A stretch of DNA of 64,000 nucleotides from Cryptomeria japonica. Lineage: Eukaryota > Streptophyta > Pinopsida > Cupressales > Cupressaceae. The translations under genes were made by a program, and so were the position numbers. Numbering within the stretch: the first letter of the stretch is position 1; each line of letters starts with the position of its first letter. Below, piece by piece: positions 46,858 to 57,204 of this stretch. The notes under the pieces were generated by a model. It worked only from the letters and a program-made list of their open reading frames with translations. It was not told the DNA's origin and did no database searches. The stretch spans positions 158,309,849 to 158,373,848 of the forward strand of contig NC_081413.1 of the NCBI RefSeq assembly GCF_030272615.1, read 5' to 3'.

Positions 46858-46945
46858 GGGTTGATGTTACAACTTCTATTGTAAATATTGTAATTTATGT
46901 TCTTTTGATTTCCAACAAGTGTGCGCGCGTGAATTTTTGACTTTT

Positions 46946-46957
46946 GGAGGGGCAAAG
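46946..46957 (+). promoter_or_regulatory. Possible polypurine tract of element D
   Basis: GGAGGGGCAAAG resembles the tracts before the T1 and B LTRs. No LTR start follows immediately; the next TGTTGACA is at 47100. The tract may be displaced or not functional. Confidence 0.35.
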
Positions 46958-46993
46958 ATTTATCTTTTTATTTCATGCCTTGAATCTACACCT

Positions 46994-47073
46994 AATTAAT
47001 TTTAGGGCTATTGATCAATGTGCCAAGAAGGCAAATTAATTTTAGGGCTATTGATCAATGTGCCAAGAAGGCA
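46994..47073. repeat. Exact tandem duplication of 40 bp
   Basis: AATTAATTTTAGGGCTATTG...CCAAGAAGGCA occurs twice, head to tail (46994-47033 and 47034-47073), without a visible difference. Confidence 0.95.
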
Positions 47074-47099
47074 TGCCATCTCCTCTGAGTCGCCAGAAA

Positions 47100-48950
47100 T
47101 GTTGACAATTTTTGTGCCAACCTTAATAGGTTTTGACTGCGCGGGATAAGGTCCCGTGGGATAGGAAGTCAAAGAAAGGGCTTTCCTCTTATCCCGCAAA
47201 GTGAAACATATGTGACATAGGTCCCATAGGATAAGAAATAATGATAGGATTTTTGCTTATCCCATGGAGTTATAAAGTCATCAGTGACAGTCCGCGGGAT
47301 AAATAGGTTAACTAAGGCAAGTATTTTTACCTTATTTGGTGAAGTTGAAAGGGAAACAATGTGATGCTGTGGGATAAGAAATGAAGGAGCAAAAGTGATA
47401 AAAGCTTATCCCGTGGGGTAAAGCGAAGGCTCAAAAACTTCCATGGGATAAGAAACAAAGAAGATAAAGCAAGGAAATCTTATCCCGTGAGAATAAAAGG
47501 GAATAAGAGAGATGCGGGATAAGAGACAGTGAAGGCCAATAAGGAAAAAAATTGAGATCGCTTATCCCACGAGGTTGAACAAACAGTAAAGAGATGTCAT
47601 GGGATAAGAAAAGAGAGGTAGATCAAAGAGGTGGCTTGTCTTGTGGGGTAATAAAAAGACACAAATGATGTTGCGGGATAAGAACTTAGTGTAGTCAGCG
47701 GTCAAACACAACCAGTGAGGAGTGGACCCAGGGTGCCATGTCAGCCAATTACGACTATTGGATCTTCATAAAGGCCTCATTTGATGACCATGTTTTAATC
47801 TTACGATGGGCCTGTTGGACACCTACATGGAGAGATCTCATGCATTGATCTTCATGCAGATCTCTCAAATTAACGGTGGAGGTTCAAATTCAAGGTGGCC
47901 ATTGGGTTTTGAATTCTCTGTAGGAAGGTGCTTGTCAACCCGATGGTCGAGAATGTTTGCAGGACCCAGTAAATGCCCATTTTGGACCCAATCTCACTCC
48001 AACCACTGCATTTCAGTGCCATAACTCTAGAGGTGACTCTTGCAGCCCGATTTCAGATGCCACCATGCCCTTTCATTACAGAACAAAGATTTTTTGTCCC
48101 TGCAAGTGCGCTCGACCATGCTTGTCGACAGGGATTGTTTCACCAAGGGGTGTTTCTGCTCTTTCCTAGAGGTAGAGGATGTCTTCCAGAGGGTGTTATA
48201 GCACGTTATCAGATCCATTGATCTGATCTTGTCCCCTCTCAGACATTTTGAAACCTAACCTTGGTTAGGGTTAGGGTTTTCATCAGTTGTAACCATCTCA
48301 GTTATGCCTGAACTATAAAGGCAATTTTGTAGCCTGTTTACAAGATCTTCTCCTCTTTTTCTCTTACAGTAGTCTATGACTTCCGTGATTGTAAAAAATC
48401 ACCTTGTCTCTGCATTAATAGAATTGACTCTCCTTACCTAGTTTCAGTTTATGCAAACTTGTGTATCTCTTTTACCTGTTTGTGTGAATGCATCCTTTCT
48501 TGATTTCTCAACATGTGTGATAGTGTTGACCCCTCTTAGAGTGGCATCTGAGAACATTTCTCATTCCTCTACCATTGTTAATAATTCCAACCTTGACTTA
48601 GTCTTAGAAAGTTAGACTTAGATATAAATCCGTGTAACTTTTGGGAAGTTTTATTGATATTCTATACAATTACAAGTGGGGGTAGATCAACTTTCAGTCT
48701 AGGTGAAAACCTTATTTCCCTTCTTTCATGCAACCCTTCTCTCTCCCTTTTCCCTGTCAAGAACATAGGTTAGTTTTATCAGTGTTGGGTTGGTCCAACA
48801 CCTCCATTAGATTGGGAAGGAAGTCAACCTTCTCTGGAGACTCAACCTCACTTCTGCAAGTCCCACACTTGAGAGGTTGTTTCCATGTTTCACAAGGTTG
48901 GTGATCAAGCCTAATCACCAAGGGTACAAAATTTTATGACAACAAGTACC
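47100..48950 (+). mobile_element. 3' LTR of element D (ends approximate)
   Basis: It starts TGTTGACAATTTTTGTGCC, like the TGTTGACACTTG start of element A's LTR. A promoter-like CTATAAAGGC lies at about 48311, with a tail rich in TTCTC and CCTTTT. The right end is put near ..TTTTATGACA (about 48942) by composition and because PMD-like tail sequence resumes after it. Confidence 0.5.
47137..47690 (+). repeat. 75-bp tandem units with alternating GGGATAAG and CTTATCCC
   Basis: Forward copies of YGYGGGATAAG start at 47140, 47225, 47293, 47368, 47442, 47513, 47598 and 47672, spaced 68-85 bp. Between them lie reverse copies CTTATCCCRYG at 47188, 47256, 47405, 47479 and 47561, with two decayed ones near 47329 and 47635. 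Each unit can thus fold into a hairpin. TTATCC and GATAAG are known plant promoter words (sugar-repression and I-box elements), but function here is inference. Confidence 0.8.
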
Positions 48951-49570
48951 TCAAAGGAGGAGATCCAAGATCCCTCCTACACTGGGGATAGGTATTGGAG
49001 GAGATGCTAGGTAGGATATAGGTATAGCAGGCGCTGCTAGTTAGGCTCTAGAATAGGCACATACAAGATAGAGGTAGGTGTAGATTAGAGTGCCTACCCA
49101 TCAACAATAGTCTCATATAGCTTCTTTACAGACCATGGTATAGGGATTACAATTTCAACTCAGTCAAGTACAGGGGTAGTAAGCCCAAGCCCAGGGATAG
49201 ATTGCCTCCCTTATGGCAGAGAGGGACACTACTATTGGTAGATATGAGTGGGTAGAGTCTCAGATTGAGAGACTATAGATAATGGTTGAAGGGAACAGTT
49301 CAGGTGAGGCCATCAGGGTGATTCAACACTCATCCCAAGAGACTGAGTATTATAGGCAATAATATTATGCCAACATTCTTGTGGAGCAGTGAGCCCTTTG
49401 TATAGGCCACGAGTATCAGATCAAGATGTAGTCAATCATGGACCAAGAGATGAGGGTTCACATGTCCACTTCGTAGGGATCTACCTAGTGGAGATCCAGG
49501 TGCTAGGGGTGTAGTGCCAGGAGGGTTGGCTAGACTGATGTCTGGAGGGAGTGCAATTTAGCTCCTTGTG
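48951..49570 (+). pseudogene. Probable coiled-coil tail of PMD-2
   Basis: One plus-strand frame, with many TAG codons in place of Gln, reads GLQFQLSQVQG, ASLMAERDTTIGRYEWVESQ, IERL, MVEGNSSGEAIRVIQHSSQE and ETEYYRQ. It is Gln- and Glu-rich and helical, as is the tail of PMD-1 (RERDDAVRRSQMVQAAYDRH). Its place between PMD-2's 5' part and B's variable region is right for the gene end. The acidic part and middle of the gene were not found. Confidence 0.45.
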
Positions 49571-50384
49571 TATATTTGTGACACATTTTGTACCATTTTG
49601 ATTTATACACACATTTATTTGGATATTATATGATTCCTGCCATTTTTAATGCATCTCTCATTACTAATGTGATATCCTTGTACACTTTTTTTTTTGGCAA
49701 AAGTGGCAAGCCATTGATATATATATTAATAAAAAGAAAACTGATTCAAGAGCTCAATAGGGAAAGAACCAGGAAGAAAACCCTATATCCTTGCTCAGAT
49801 ACAATGATAAAGAGGAAAGGGGGCAAAGAGGAGAAGCCACCCAATCTGGAGAGATAGATAGGGACTTCTCATAGAGTGAGTCGCTTAGGGGCCAAAATTA
49901 GAATAAACAGTTGGGGCGAGACCGGAGGAAATCATAAATAATCGACTCGCTTAACCGGTTATCGTGGCGACTAGGAAGCATGGCTCTGAATGTCAGAGCA
50001 CTAAAAAGTTGCAACAACTGGTTGTCAATTTTGCTATACCAGTGCATTGATACTAGTATGAAGTCTTTATGACCGGTTCATAAAAAGAAAAGCTTCCAAT
50101 ACCGAATTTAATCGTCAAGCAAAAAAGGTTCCTCTATCGATTCTGAAATACCAGTGGAGATAAAGGCAAGAGTCAATCATCGGAAGGCTAGGGGAAAACA
50201 GAACATAGTGTCATACTAGTTATCGTTAGATTTTCCATCCATCAAAAAGAAGCAATTTCTGGATAGCAAAAACAAAGCCGAAGCTAGAATGACTTAACTC
50301 TTCCATGGCGACGTCTTCCTGGGTCTGATTTGTGGGGGCATCGACGATGAGAATGGAGGAGGAAGTCCATCCTGTGGCTTCATC

Positions 50385-51064
50385 CTACACCGGTACGTAG
50401 AGGTCAAGAAGCCTATCTGTGGTCTGACCCCTTTCCATAGGTTGCGATATTTGCAGATAGGGGTCAACATTTTCTATTTCCAGGATTTCCATTAGAGCTC
50501 CAACTTTAATTTTGACCCTATGTACAATGTGGTCATCCAATTGTCTACTAAATTGATGCAGGCCGTTCTTCACATGGCAAAAATTTTGCCATTCAAGGCC
50601 ATGCTTAATTTGGCCATAGAGTACCATGTAAGCATGGCTAGATTGAATGAAGTGACATAGAAAGAGGCCCCCAAGGAGAGCCGACCCCTACCATAGATTA
50701 TATTTTACCAGAGCTTCATGGAATGAGGCCGAGGAGAGCACATCTTGTCTTACCAGCTTGAAGAATACTACTTCCAGTAGAGGAATAGATTGCAGGAGAT
50801 CCAGAGCATTTGACAGAAAGGAACTAAGAAGTTGATGGGGATACAAAATCCTTTTAGATTGTGGGGATATCATCTCCTCACCGATAAAGTCTTTGACAAC
50901 CCTTCTCAATTGTGGATTGTATAACAAAAAAAGATGGTCAAGGTCCCTGTCAGTGATGTGTCCGTGAAAAGCCGCCAAGGATTTTGGAATTTGCATTGGG
51001 ACCCGATCGTTCCATGGCATATACTCCCAATGAATTTGCCTACATCCTCCACAAGAACCGTTTT
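50385..51064 (-). pseudogene. Unknown frame in the 3' part of the LINE
   Basis: A minus-strand frame starts MENGSCGGCRQIHWEYMPWN at 51064 and runs to LVKYNLW (stop at 50688). A second open piece, VLYGQIKHGLEWQNFCHVKN to TDRLLDLYVPV (50627-50385), may continue it after a break. It lies 0.5 kb downstream of the RNase H domain and before the poly(A). I recognise no domain. The Cys-Gly-Gly-Cys start is notable. It could be a captured gene piece or chance. Confidence 0.4.
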
Positions 51065-51594
51065 CCATATTGCAGAGCACTGTAATACTTCAAAAATTTA
51101 AATTTTTGAAAATTTCGGCTGAGAACTGTGTGTGTAAGAGCAAGCTAGTTCCATTTATAAACAAAAATTACCATCTCAAAGTGCAATAAATGATCAGATT
51201 TTAGGATCATGTTTGCAATTCTTGCATTAATTTTATGCCTATATTATAGTCGAGGGGATGTGTGAGAGGCCTAAGTTTGTTTTGCCCCATGTGAAGTGAC
51301 ATATTGAGAATCCCCGAGTACTTCACACTAAATTTCCATACATACCATTTGCAAAATGCGTTTAAGAGCATAAATGCGAGTTTCCTATCAGCCTTCTTGA
51401 TCACTGGCATCGGTTATGTGCTTATATGCGAGTATTTAATAGGAAGCTTGTGATAAGAGTGTTGTACTTTCCTTTTGTACTAACTTGAGCAATTTGGGTA
51501 AAAGAAGACAATTTAGTAGGAATTGCGACCAACTCCACAGAGATGCCATCGCAACCCATATTTGCTAACATGTCAGCAACAAAGTTTCCCTCTC

Positions 51595-51975
51595 TTAGTG
51601 TGTGACTGACAAAGTAGTCCGAGAAGTGTCAAGAAGATCCAGTGTGTGCTTCAGAACATAAGATAGTTGCCATGTCTTAGATCTTTTTGAAGTAATTGAG
51701 TTGATAATTACTAAAGAATCCCCTTCTATGTGTATATTGGGGAGGCCACACTTCCTTGCTAACACCACACCGGCTAGTAAGGCATTTGCTCTCGCTAAGT
51801 TATTCATGCCCGAAGGGATTGGTGAAGCTTGGAAAGCACACATTTTGCCAAAGTGGTCTCGAATGCAAACTCCAATTCCTGATTTCCTTGGATTTCCATG
51901 AGAAGAGCCGTAAAAGTTGATCTTAAAAAAATTCAGAGCTGGGGGTGTCCATTTGATGGACAACCGGTCTTTCAC
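51595..51975 (-). pseudogene. C-terminal RNase H of the LINE
   Basis: IKWTPPALNFFKINFYGSSH and GNPRKSGIGVCIRDHFGK are the start of the archaeal-type RNase H acquired by plant L1 elements; the first catalytic Asp (NFDGS) is Tyr here. ALLAGVVLARKCGLPNIHIE and GDSLVIINSI follow with Asp kept. After DTSRTTLSVTH a TAG ends the frame. The usual RT part is lost by 5' truncation. Confidence 0.9.
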
Positions 51976-52034
51976 ATGGACTGAAGACTAGTTTGGGGGA
52001 ATCCCTATTGGTAAAATAATATCCTTGTACACTT

Positions 52035-54158
52035 GACATTGATTATTCTTGAGATTATATGAGATACAATGGCGAGTATTGATCTATATGTTGTCTACAT
52101 ACTTTATTATGTGATACTTATATGCTTCCTTAACTTGATGGATGTATGCATGTGAGTCTTATATGCATGAGATGTCCTTATGATTTACTTCTATGATGGG
52201 TGGATGCATTTGATTCCTATATGCATGAGATGTCTATGTGCTTTACCTGATTATGCATATGATTTTTATTTTAGATGCGTTAGATGTCTATATGATGTTA
52301 TAATACAATGATGAAATTTGTAGAATACAATGATTATGTAATGTGGAATATGGATTATGATGATGTTTCTGATGTTATATGCTTTTATGATGACATGTGC
52401 TACTTACTTTTATATGATGTATGTAATAATGCATTATTGTTACTCAAATGAATGTACTAATGTGAAAATGAATTTAAATGAGATGAATGAATGAATGAAT
52501 GAATGAATGAATGAAAATGATACTAAATGAAATGATATGTATAAATGCATGTTACTAAATAAAATGCAATGTATGAATGCATGTTACTAAATGAAATACA
52601 ATTTAATGGAATGATAATGAATGCAACTAAACGCAATGATATGAATGATGATTTTTTTTTTGTTCATGTCAAGTGTACTCAATCTTTTAATCACCCACAT
52701 GAAAGCCATGCCTAGAATGCTTATGCAAGACCTAATATGAATGCAATATATCTTTACCATGTAAGCCTATTTATGCAATGTTGTCATTCTATCGATCAAT
52801 TTTGTTGTGCTTTGTTTATCATCATTGAGCTTTTAAAACGTTGGAAGTTAGTACAAACATCAATTGTATAATTGAACCATGATGACCTGAGTACAACCAT
52901 GGGGGCTTCACTAAATAGGAAATATCATATCACGTGTGTTCATATTGGGGGGTTTAATATCCCAAAAATGAGAGTGCAATATATTTCCCATCAGTGAAAA
53001 TAGGGGGGTTTTTAATTTGGGCTATGAAAAAATGCAATATTTTGTGCAAATAGGGGGCTTTTAATTCAGGTTGTGTATTGGGAGGGGATGGAAAAAAAGG
53101 AGTTTAGGGTAATATTTTTTGAAAAGAGGGGGATTCTTTAGTATTCCATGAACACAGGTGATATAACCCAACTTCAGTAAGTGAAGGCCTTGTGAGTACA
53201 ACTTACATGGATTTTGATATGGCAAGATGGCACAAGCAATTAGGTATAATGGAACCAATATGACTTGAGTGTTGTTTGCATAAAATAGACAAGAGTTGAC
53301 CCTTTTATTATGAAAATCTGAAATGCCCTTGATGATATGTTACAAATCATGTCCTATGCCAAATTTGCATAGTACTAATGACCCCCTCATAGAAAGTAGA
53401 TACAAAAAATATCATGCTCCTTCTTCTCTTCTCTAGTTTAAGGTATCCTTGAGTCTCTTAGGAGATATGATAGCAATAAATAATGATATAGAAGTCAAAC
53501 CTTCCTGCTAAAGTTATAAAATCATGATTCAAAATGGATCATCCATTGAGTTTTTGTTTTACCTATGTTGATGTTGAGTTTGATAGTTGGTTTTAAAAAT
53601 TATGATTTATGTTCAACATTGAGTTTCTTTGTGATCTTTGTATTTGATGTGTTGTCTTACCACTGTTTATCTATTGTTTAAAGCTCAAAGTGGATTGACC
53701 CCACCGAGTTCAATATTTTTCCCCTACTCTAGGAAAAACCTTTTATTATGGATAGATACAATGATCACAAAGCCATGGTGAGACGTTACTGCAATGCCCG
53801 AGGTTTACACGAGGCTTTTTATTATGTATATGGATAACAAAAATTGAAAGAGGATGCATGAAATATGCATTAATAGATGGAAGAACCAATCTATCACTAA
53901 TAGTGCCCGTTGTCAAGTTTTCACTACTTTCTTTTATTGCACCTTTTTTTTATGTTTTTTTGCTTTTTTCTTTTCTCACTTTTTCCATACATTGGATGAC
54001 TCAAGTGTAGAACTTTTAGAGATGGATGATGTTGATTGGCTCATCAAAAAAGTCCCCTTATGGTGTATATAGATGATATGGCCCAGAACCATATGCTGAT
54101 ATGATGACGAGAAAACCTAGCCAGTTTCATTCAAATTTCTCTTGTTTTCTCGATCCTA
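52035..54158. other. Variable 3' region of element B
   Basis: There is no supportable gene. The first 650 bp are made of ATGATGTATAT-, TATATGCATGAGATGTC- and ACTAAATGAAATG-type words in loose repetition, and include a GAAT microsatellite. Later parts (52660-54158) are of ordinary AT-rich complexity. It lies between integrase and the antisense PMD gene, equivalent to 673-3477 in T1. Confidence 0.5.
52481..52517. repeat. (GAAT)n microsatellite
   Basis: About nine uninterrupted GAAT units, embedded in a wider ATGA-rich region. Confidence 0.95.
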
Positions 54159-55094
54159 TTAATTGTGGGGATTCTCTTTTAGTACCAAGTTACCAACTTG
54201 AAACATTCTTTGCCTCACTTTGTGGTTGTAGCTTCTTGAAATCCATTGTTGATATGCTTTTAGATGATCAAAAGTATGCTGACAACATTCATCTAGTAAC
54301 TCCAACTCTTGTAGTTTGGATACATGACATTCCTCATCTGGGATGAGTCCTTTCAATGATACTCTGAGTGAAGGTAGCTCGACATCAATGGGTAAAATAG
54401 ATTTTTATTCATATAGAAGTGCATAGGGTGTGTCTCTGATAGGGGTGTAGTTTCTAGTTTGGTATACCCACAAGGCAAGGTTTAATTAGACACACCAATC
54501 ACAACCAACATCATTCACAATTTTCTTTAGGATTTTCAAAATGGTTTTGTTTGAAGCTTCTACTTGGCCATTCCCTTAAGGATAATAAGGTGTGGAAAAT
54601 AGATGCTATATATGAAATCTTTCACAAATTTCTTGCACATCTTGGTTCTTGAAGGGTCTACCATTGTTAGTGACAATAGAACTAGGAATGCCATATCGAT
54701 AGATAATGTAGTTCAAAATGAAGGAGGATATTTGCTTGTCTGTGATGGTGGTTAATGGAACAACTTCAATCCATTGTATGAAATACTCAGTGGCTGTGAT
54801 TATGAATTTGTGTGCATTTGAAGAGGAGGGATGGATCTTACCCATGAGGTTGACTCCCCATTGACAGAATGACCATGATGTCATGAACGGTTGTAGCTCC
54901 TATGTCAGTGCATGTATAAGATTTCCATGGATTTGACATTTCTGACACTTTCTAGCAAATTGATAGGATTCTTTTTCCATGTTTGGCCAATAGTATCCCA
55001 TTCTTAGAAGCTTCTTGGCTATAGTAGGACCACTTGAATGTGTACCACAAATACCTTCATGAACTTCTCGCAAAGACGGTTTTAGATTCGTCAC
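54159..55094 (-). pseudogene. Integrase of element B, catalytic Asp residues lost
   Basis: The zinc finger reads HEGICGTHSSGPTIAKKLLR, GYYWPNM, CQKCQIHG. In the core both visible catalytic Asp positions are Asn: WGVNLMGKIHPSS and SIVTNNGRPFKNQD. GNGQVEASNK keeps the Glu, after a TAG. The C-terminal part is KLQELELLDECCQHTFDHLK, VGNLVLKEN. Stops occur after HALT and after RFHI. The protein resembles the T1 integrase at 1-672 more than those of A and D. Confidence 0.9.
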
Positions 55095-55187
55095 TTTTTC
55101 GAGACACCTAAGGAGAGTACCATCAAGACCTCATCGATAAATCCTATCGGTTGTTAGGGTGTAACAGGCTACTTGACGGATAAAGTT

Positions 55188-55762
55188 TCATTTTTGGTTC
55201 TGGGATAAATTAGGTGGAAGGGTATTATCATTCAGATAGGTATAAATATTCCTATAGGTTGAAGATTCGGAACCAACTAGGTGGCATACGACTTGGGAAT
55301 TGGGATTGTCATAGGCAAGGGAAAATAATTGTTCCACCAAGAACTCATAACGATTCTTCTTTTCCAGTATTTGTAGAAGAGAGGTGATTATTTCCATGGC
55401 ATCTACGGCTTTGTTGTCCAATCTTGAAATTTGTTCAAATTTTATCTCAACAAAGTATTTCTTTAAATCATCTACCATTATTTTGTACAACATTATCTTG
55501 TCATCCTTTGTTTGATAGTCATAATTGACTTGATTAATGACCAATTGAGAGTCTCCATATACTTGTAACTTTGTGATCTTCCATTCCACTACTACTTTGA
55601 TGCTAGTGACCAACACTTCATATTCAGCTATATTATTTGTGTAGGGGAACACCAACTTGTAAGACCTGGGGATTGTGTGTCCCTAAGGAGTGACCAATAG
55701 GATTCCAGTACCCAATCCATGTTGGGTGTAAGATCCATCAAAGTATAGTACCCATGGTTGTG
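55188..55762 (-). pseudogene. aRNH of element B, downstream of RNase H
   Basis: WVLYFDGSYTQHGLGTGILL opens the domain with its first Asp; TNNIAEYEVLVTSIKVV (Glu), ITKLQVYGDSQLVINQVN (Asp) and LDNKAVDAMEIITSLL (final Asp) follow. The order RT, RNase H, aRNH, integrase is that described for Tat and Ogre elements. A TAG after LVTP precedes the open piece 55655-55188, which continues into the spacer before the integrase. Confidence 0.9.
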
Positions 55763-56945
55763 TTGTAACTACGAGGACATTTGTATCAGGGAATTCAATA
55801 TGCATCAGATGATTACCTTGCAAGGGTACTTCAACTAGCTATTCTGCTATTGCTTGGCCCTTGATGGCTCTTCTATCCATATATTGAATGTCAAAATTGT
55901 TCAATATCATTACCCACTTTTCTATTCTTCCTGTTAGAGTGGCCTTGCTAAGTAGATATTTAAATGGATCTATCTTTTCTATAAGCTTGATTGTGTGGGT
56001 TAATATATAGTGTCACAACTTTTGAGATGCAAACACTATAGACAAACAAACCTTTTCAACGAATGTGTAGTTAAGTTCATAACAACTCAATGTTTTGTTG
56101 ATGTAGTAAACAACCCTTTCTTTGCCTATTAAATATTCCTATGCTAGCAAAGCTCCCAAGGATACCTCGGTTGCTGAGATGTATAAAAGAAGCAGTTTTT
56201 CTAATGTTGGTGGCACTAATATAGGTGGATTAATTAGATATTTCTTTAACTGATCAAAGGCTTCTTCACATTTTTTCTGCCATCTAAAAGGAACATTCTT
56301 GTATAGTAAATGAGTGAAAGGGAGAAATTTGTCAGCCAACTGTGTAATGAATCTTCTGATGGATTGTAGCCTTTCTTGCAGTGATCTTAATTGGATGATG
56401 TTTCTAGGAGGTGACATCTCCATGATTGATTGTACTTTTGCTTGATCTACATCAATGCCTTTTGTTGACACTATGCACACTAAGAGTTTATTGGATGTAA
56501 CTCCGAATACACACTTCTTTGGATTTAGCCATACATTGAATTTTTTCAATTGCTGAAATATTTTATCTAGGACCTCTAAATGTCCTTCCCTTGTGAATGA
56601 TTTGGATAGTAAGTCATCTACATAGTCCTGCATGAATATGTGCATCATGTCATGGAAAATTATGGTCATGGCACGTTGATAGGTTTCTCCTGCATTCTTC
56701 AATCCGAAAGGCATGACATTCCAACGATAGGCACCCCATGGGCATATAAAAGTTGTTTTGTCCTAGTCTTCGGGTGCTATTTTGATCTAATTGTAACCCG
56801 AGAAACCATCCATGAGTGATAACATGGTGTGTCATGTTGTTAAGTCCACAATTGTGTCTATATTAAATAAAGGAAATTTGTCCTTTGGACAAGCTTTATT
56901 AAGGTTAGGGATAACTTTAAGAAACCACTCCTCAGGCAAAAGTGT
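55763..56945 (-). pseudogene. Reverse transcriptase and RNase H of element B, 5'-truncated
   Basis: RT starts in NLNKACPKDKFPLFNID (about 56905) and continues in the frame of 56714-56139: MPFGLKNAGETYQRAMTIIF, FMQDYVDDLLSKS with YVDD intact, WLNPKKCVFGVTSNKLL, LQERLQSIRRFITQLADKFL. RNase H follows in pieces: LLLYISATEVSLGALLA, CYELNYTFVEKV, QKLRHYIL-like text with a TAG for the Arg/Gln position. Upstream of 56945 the coding signal ends. Confidence 0.88.
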
Positions 56946-57204
56946 AAAATCTTGGCAAATTAGACATTTTTTTTTGTGAAAAATTTCATATTGATGGAGA
57001 TTTTTTTTCAAATTTGGAAACAAAGTTAATTTGTATTGACGATTTTTTTTTGGGGTATGAAAATTCCATAAAATCCTAGCGAATAATTCATTATTGTGTG
57101 GGGAAAATATATAATGTAGGAGGTGAATGCTTTTCATTTAAAGGAAAAAATATATAAGTGTATGGGCAAAAAATTATTTAAGTGTATTGGCGATTTTTAT
57201 CTAC
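56946..57204. other. AT-rich junction between element B and the tandem repeats
   Basis: The RT frame fades here. The sequence has several TTGACGATTTTT, TTGGCGATTTTT and GCGAATAATTCATTATT words that recur in the 420-bp units, so it may be decayed repeat DNA. Confidence 0.35.

Larger units (their letters stand above)
43498..48950 (+). mobile_element. 5'-truncated Tat-like element D (right end approximate)
   Basis: It holds aRNH, RT, RNase H, integrase and one LTR, in that order, on the plus strand. It has the same domain order as element A and high protein similarity (LPKELITLEGIF, WGLDFIGP, NYYPQGNGLAES). There is no 5' LTR, gag or protease, and the first aRNH motif is missing. It joins PMD-2 at 43497 without a target-site duplication, so truncation by deletion or recombination is more likely than ordinary insertion. 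Confidence 0.75.
49688..52018 (-). mobile_element. 5'-truncated plant L1-type LINE
   Basis: A 16-bp target-site duplication, ATATCCTTGTACACTT, flanks it exactly (49672-49687 and 52019-52034). On the minus strand it ends ..CCACTTTTGCC followed by A10 (seen as T10 at 49686-49695). Its 5' end falls inside ORF2, so only the terminal RNase H domain remains. It sits in the 3' region of element B. Confidence 0.95.
37682..57000 (-). mobile_element. Tat-like Ty3/gypsy element B (minus strand), heavily interrupted
   Basis: Right to left: truncated RT (from about 56945), RNase H, aRNH, integrase (to 54159), a variable 3' region (54150-52035), the tail and N-terminal part of an antisense PMD gene (49560-48950 and 43497-42632), polypurine tract (42228-42214) and LTR (42213 leftwards). 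T1 has the same layout. Insertions: LINE (49688-52018), element D (43498 to about 48950), chromovirus E2 in the LTR (37852-41608). Gag and protease are missing on the right, where tandem repeats begin. Assigning all pieces to one element is inference from order and orientation. Confidence 0.65.

Noticed and set aside
47806-48221. Several overlapping short frames
   Set aside because: They lie in the LTR of element D and have no family features.
53061-54346. Hydrophobic frames on both strands
   Set aside because: Low-complexity T-rich DNA and the shadow of the integrase of element B.
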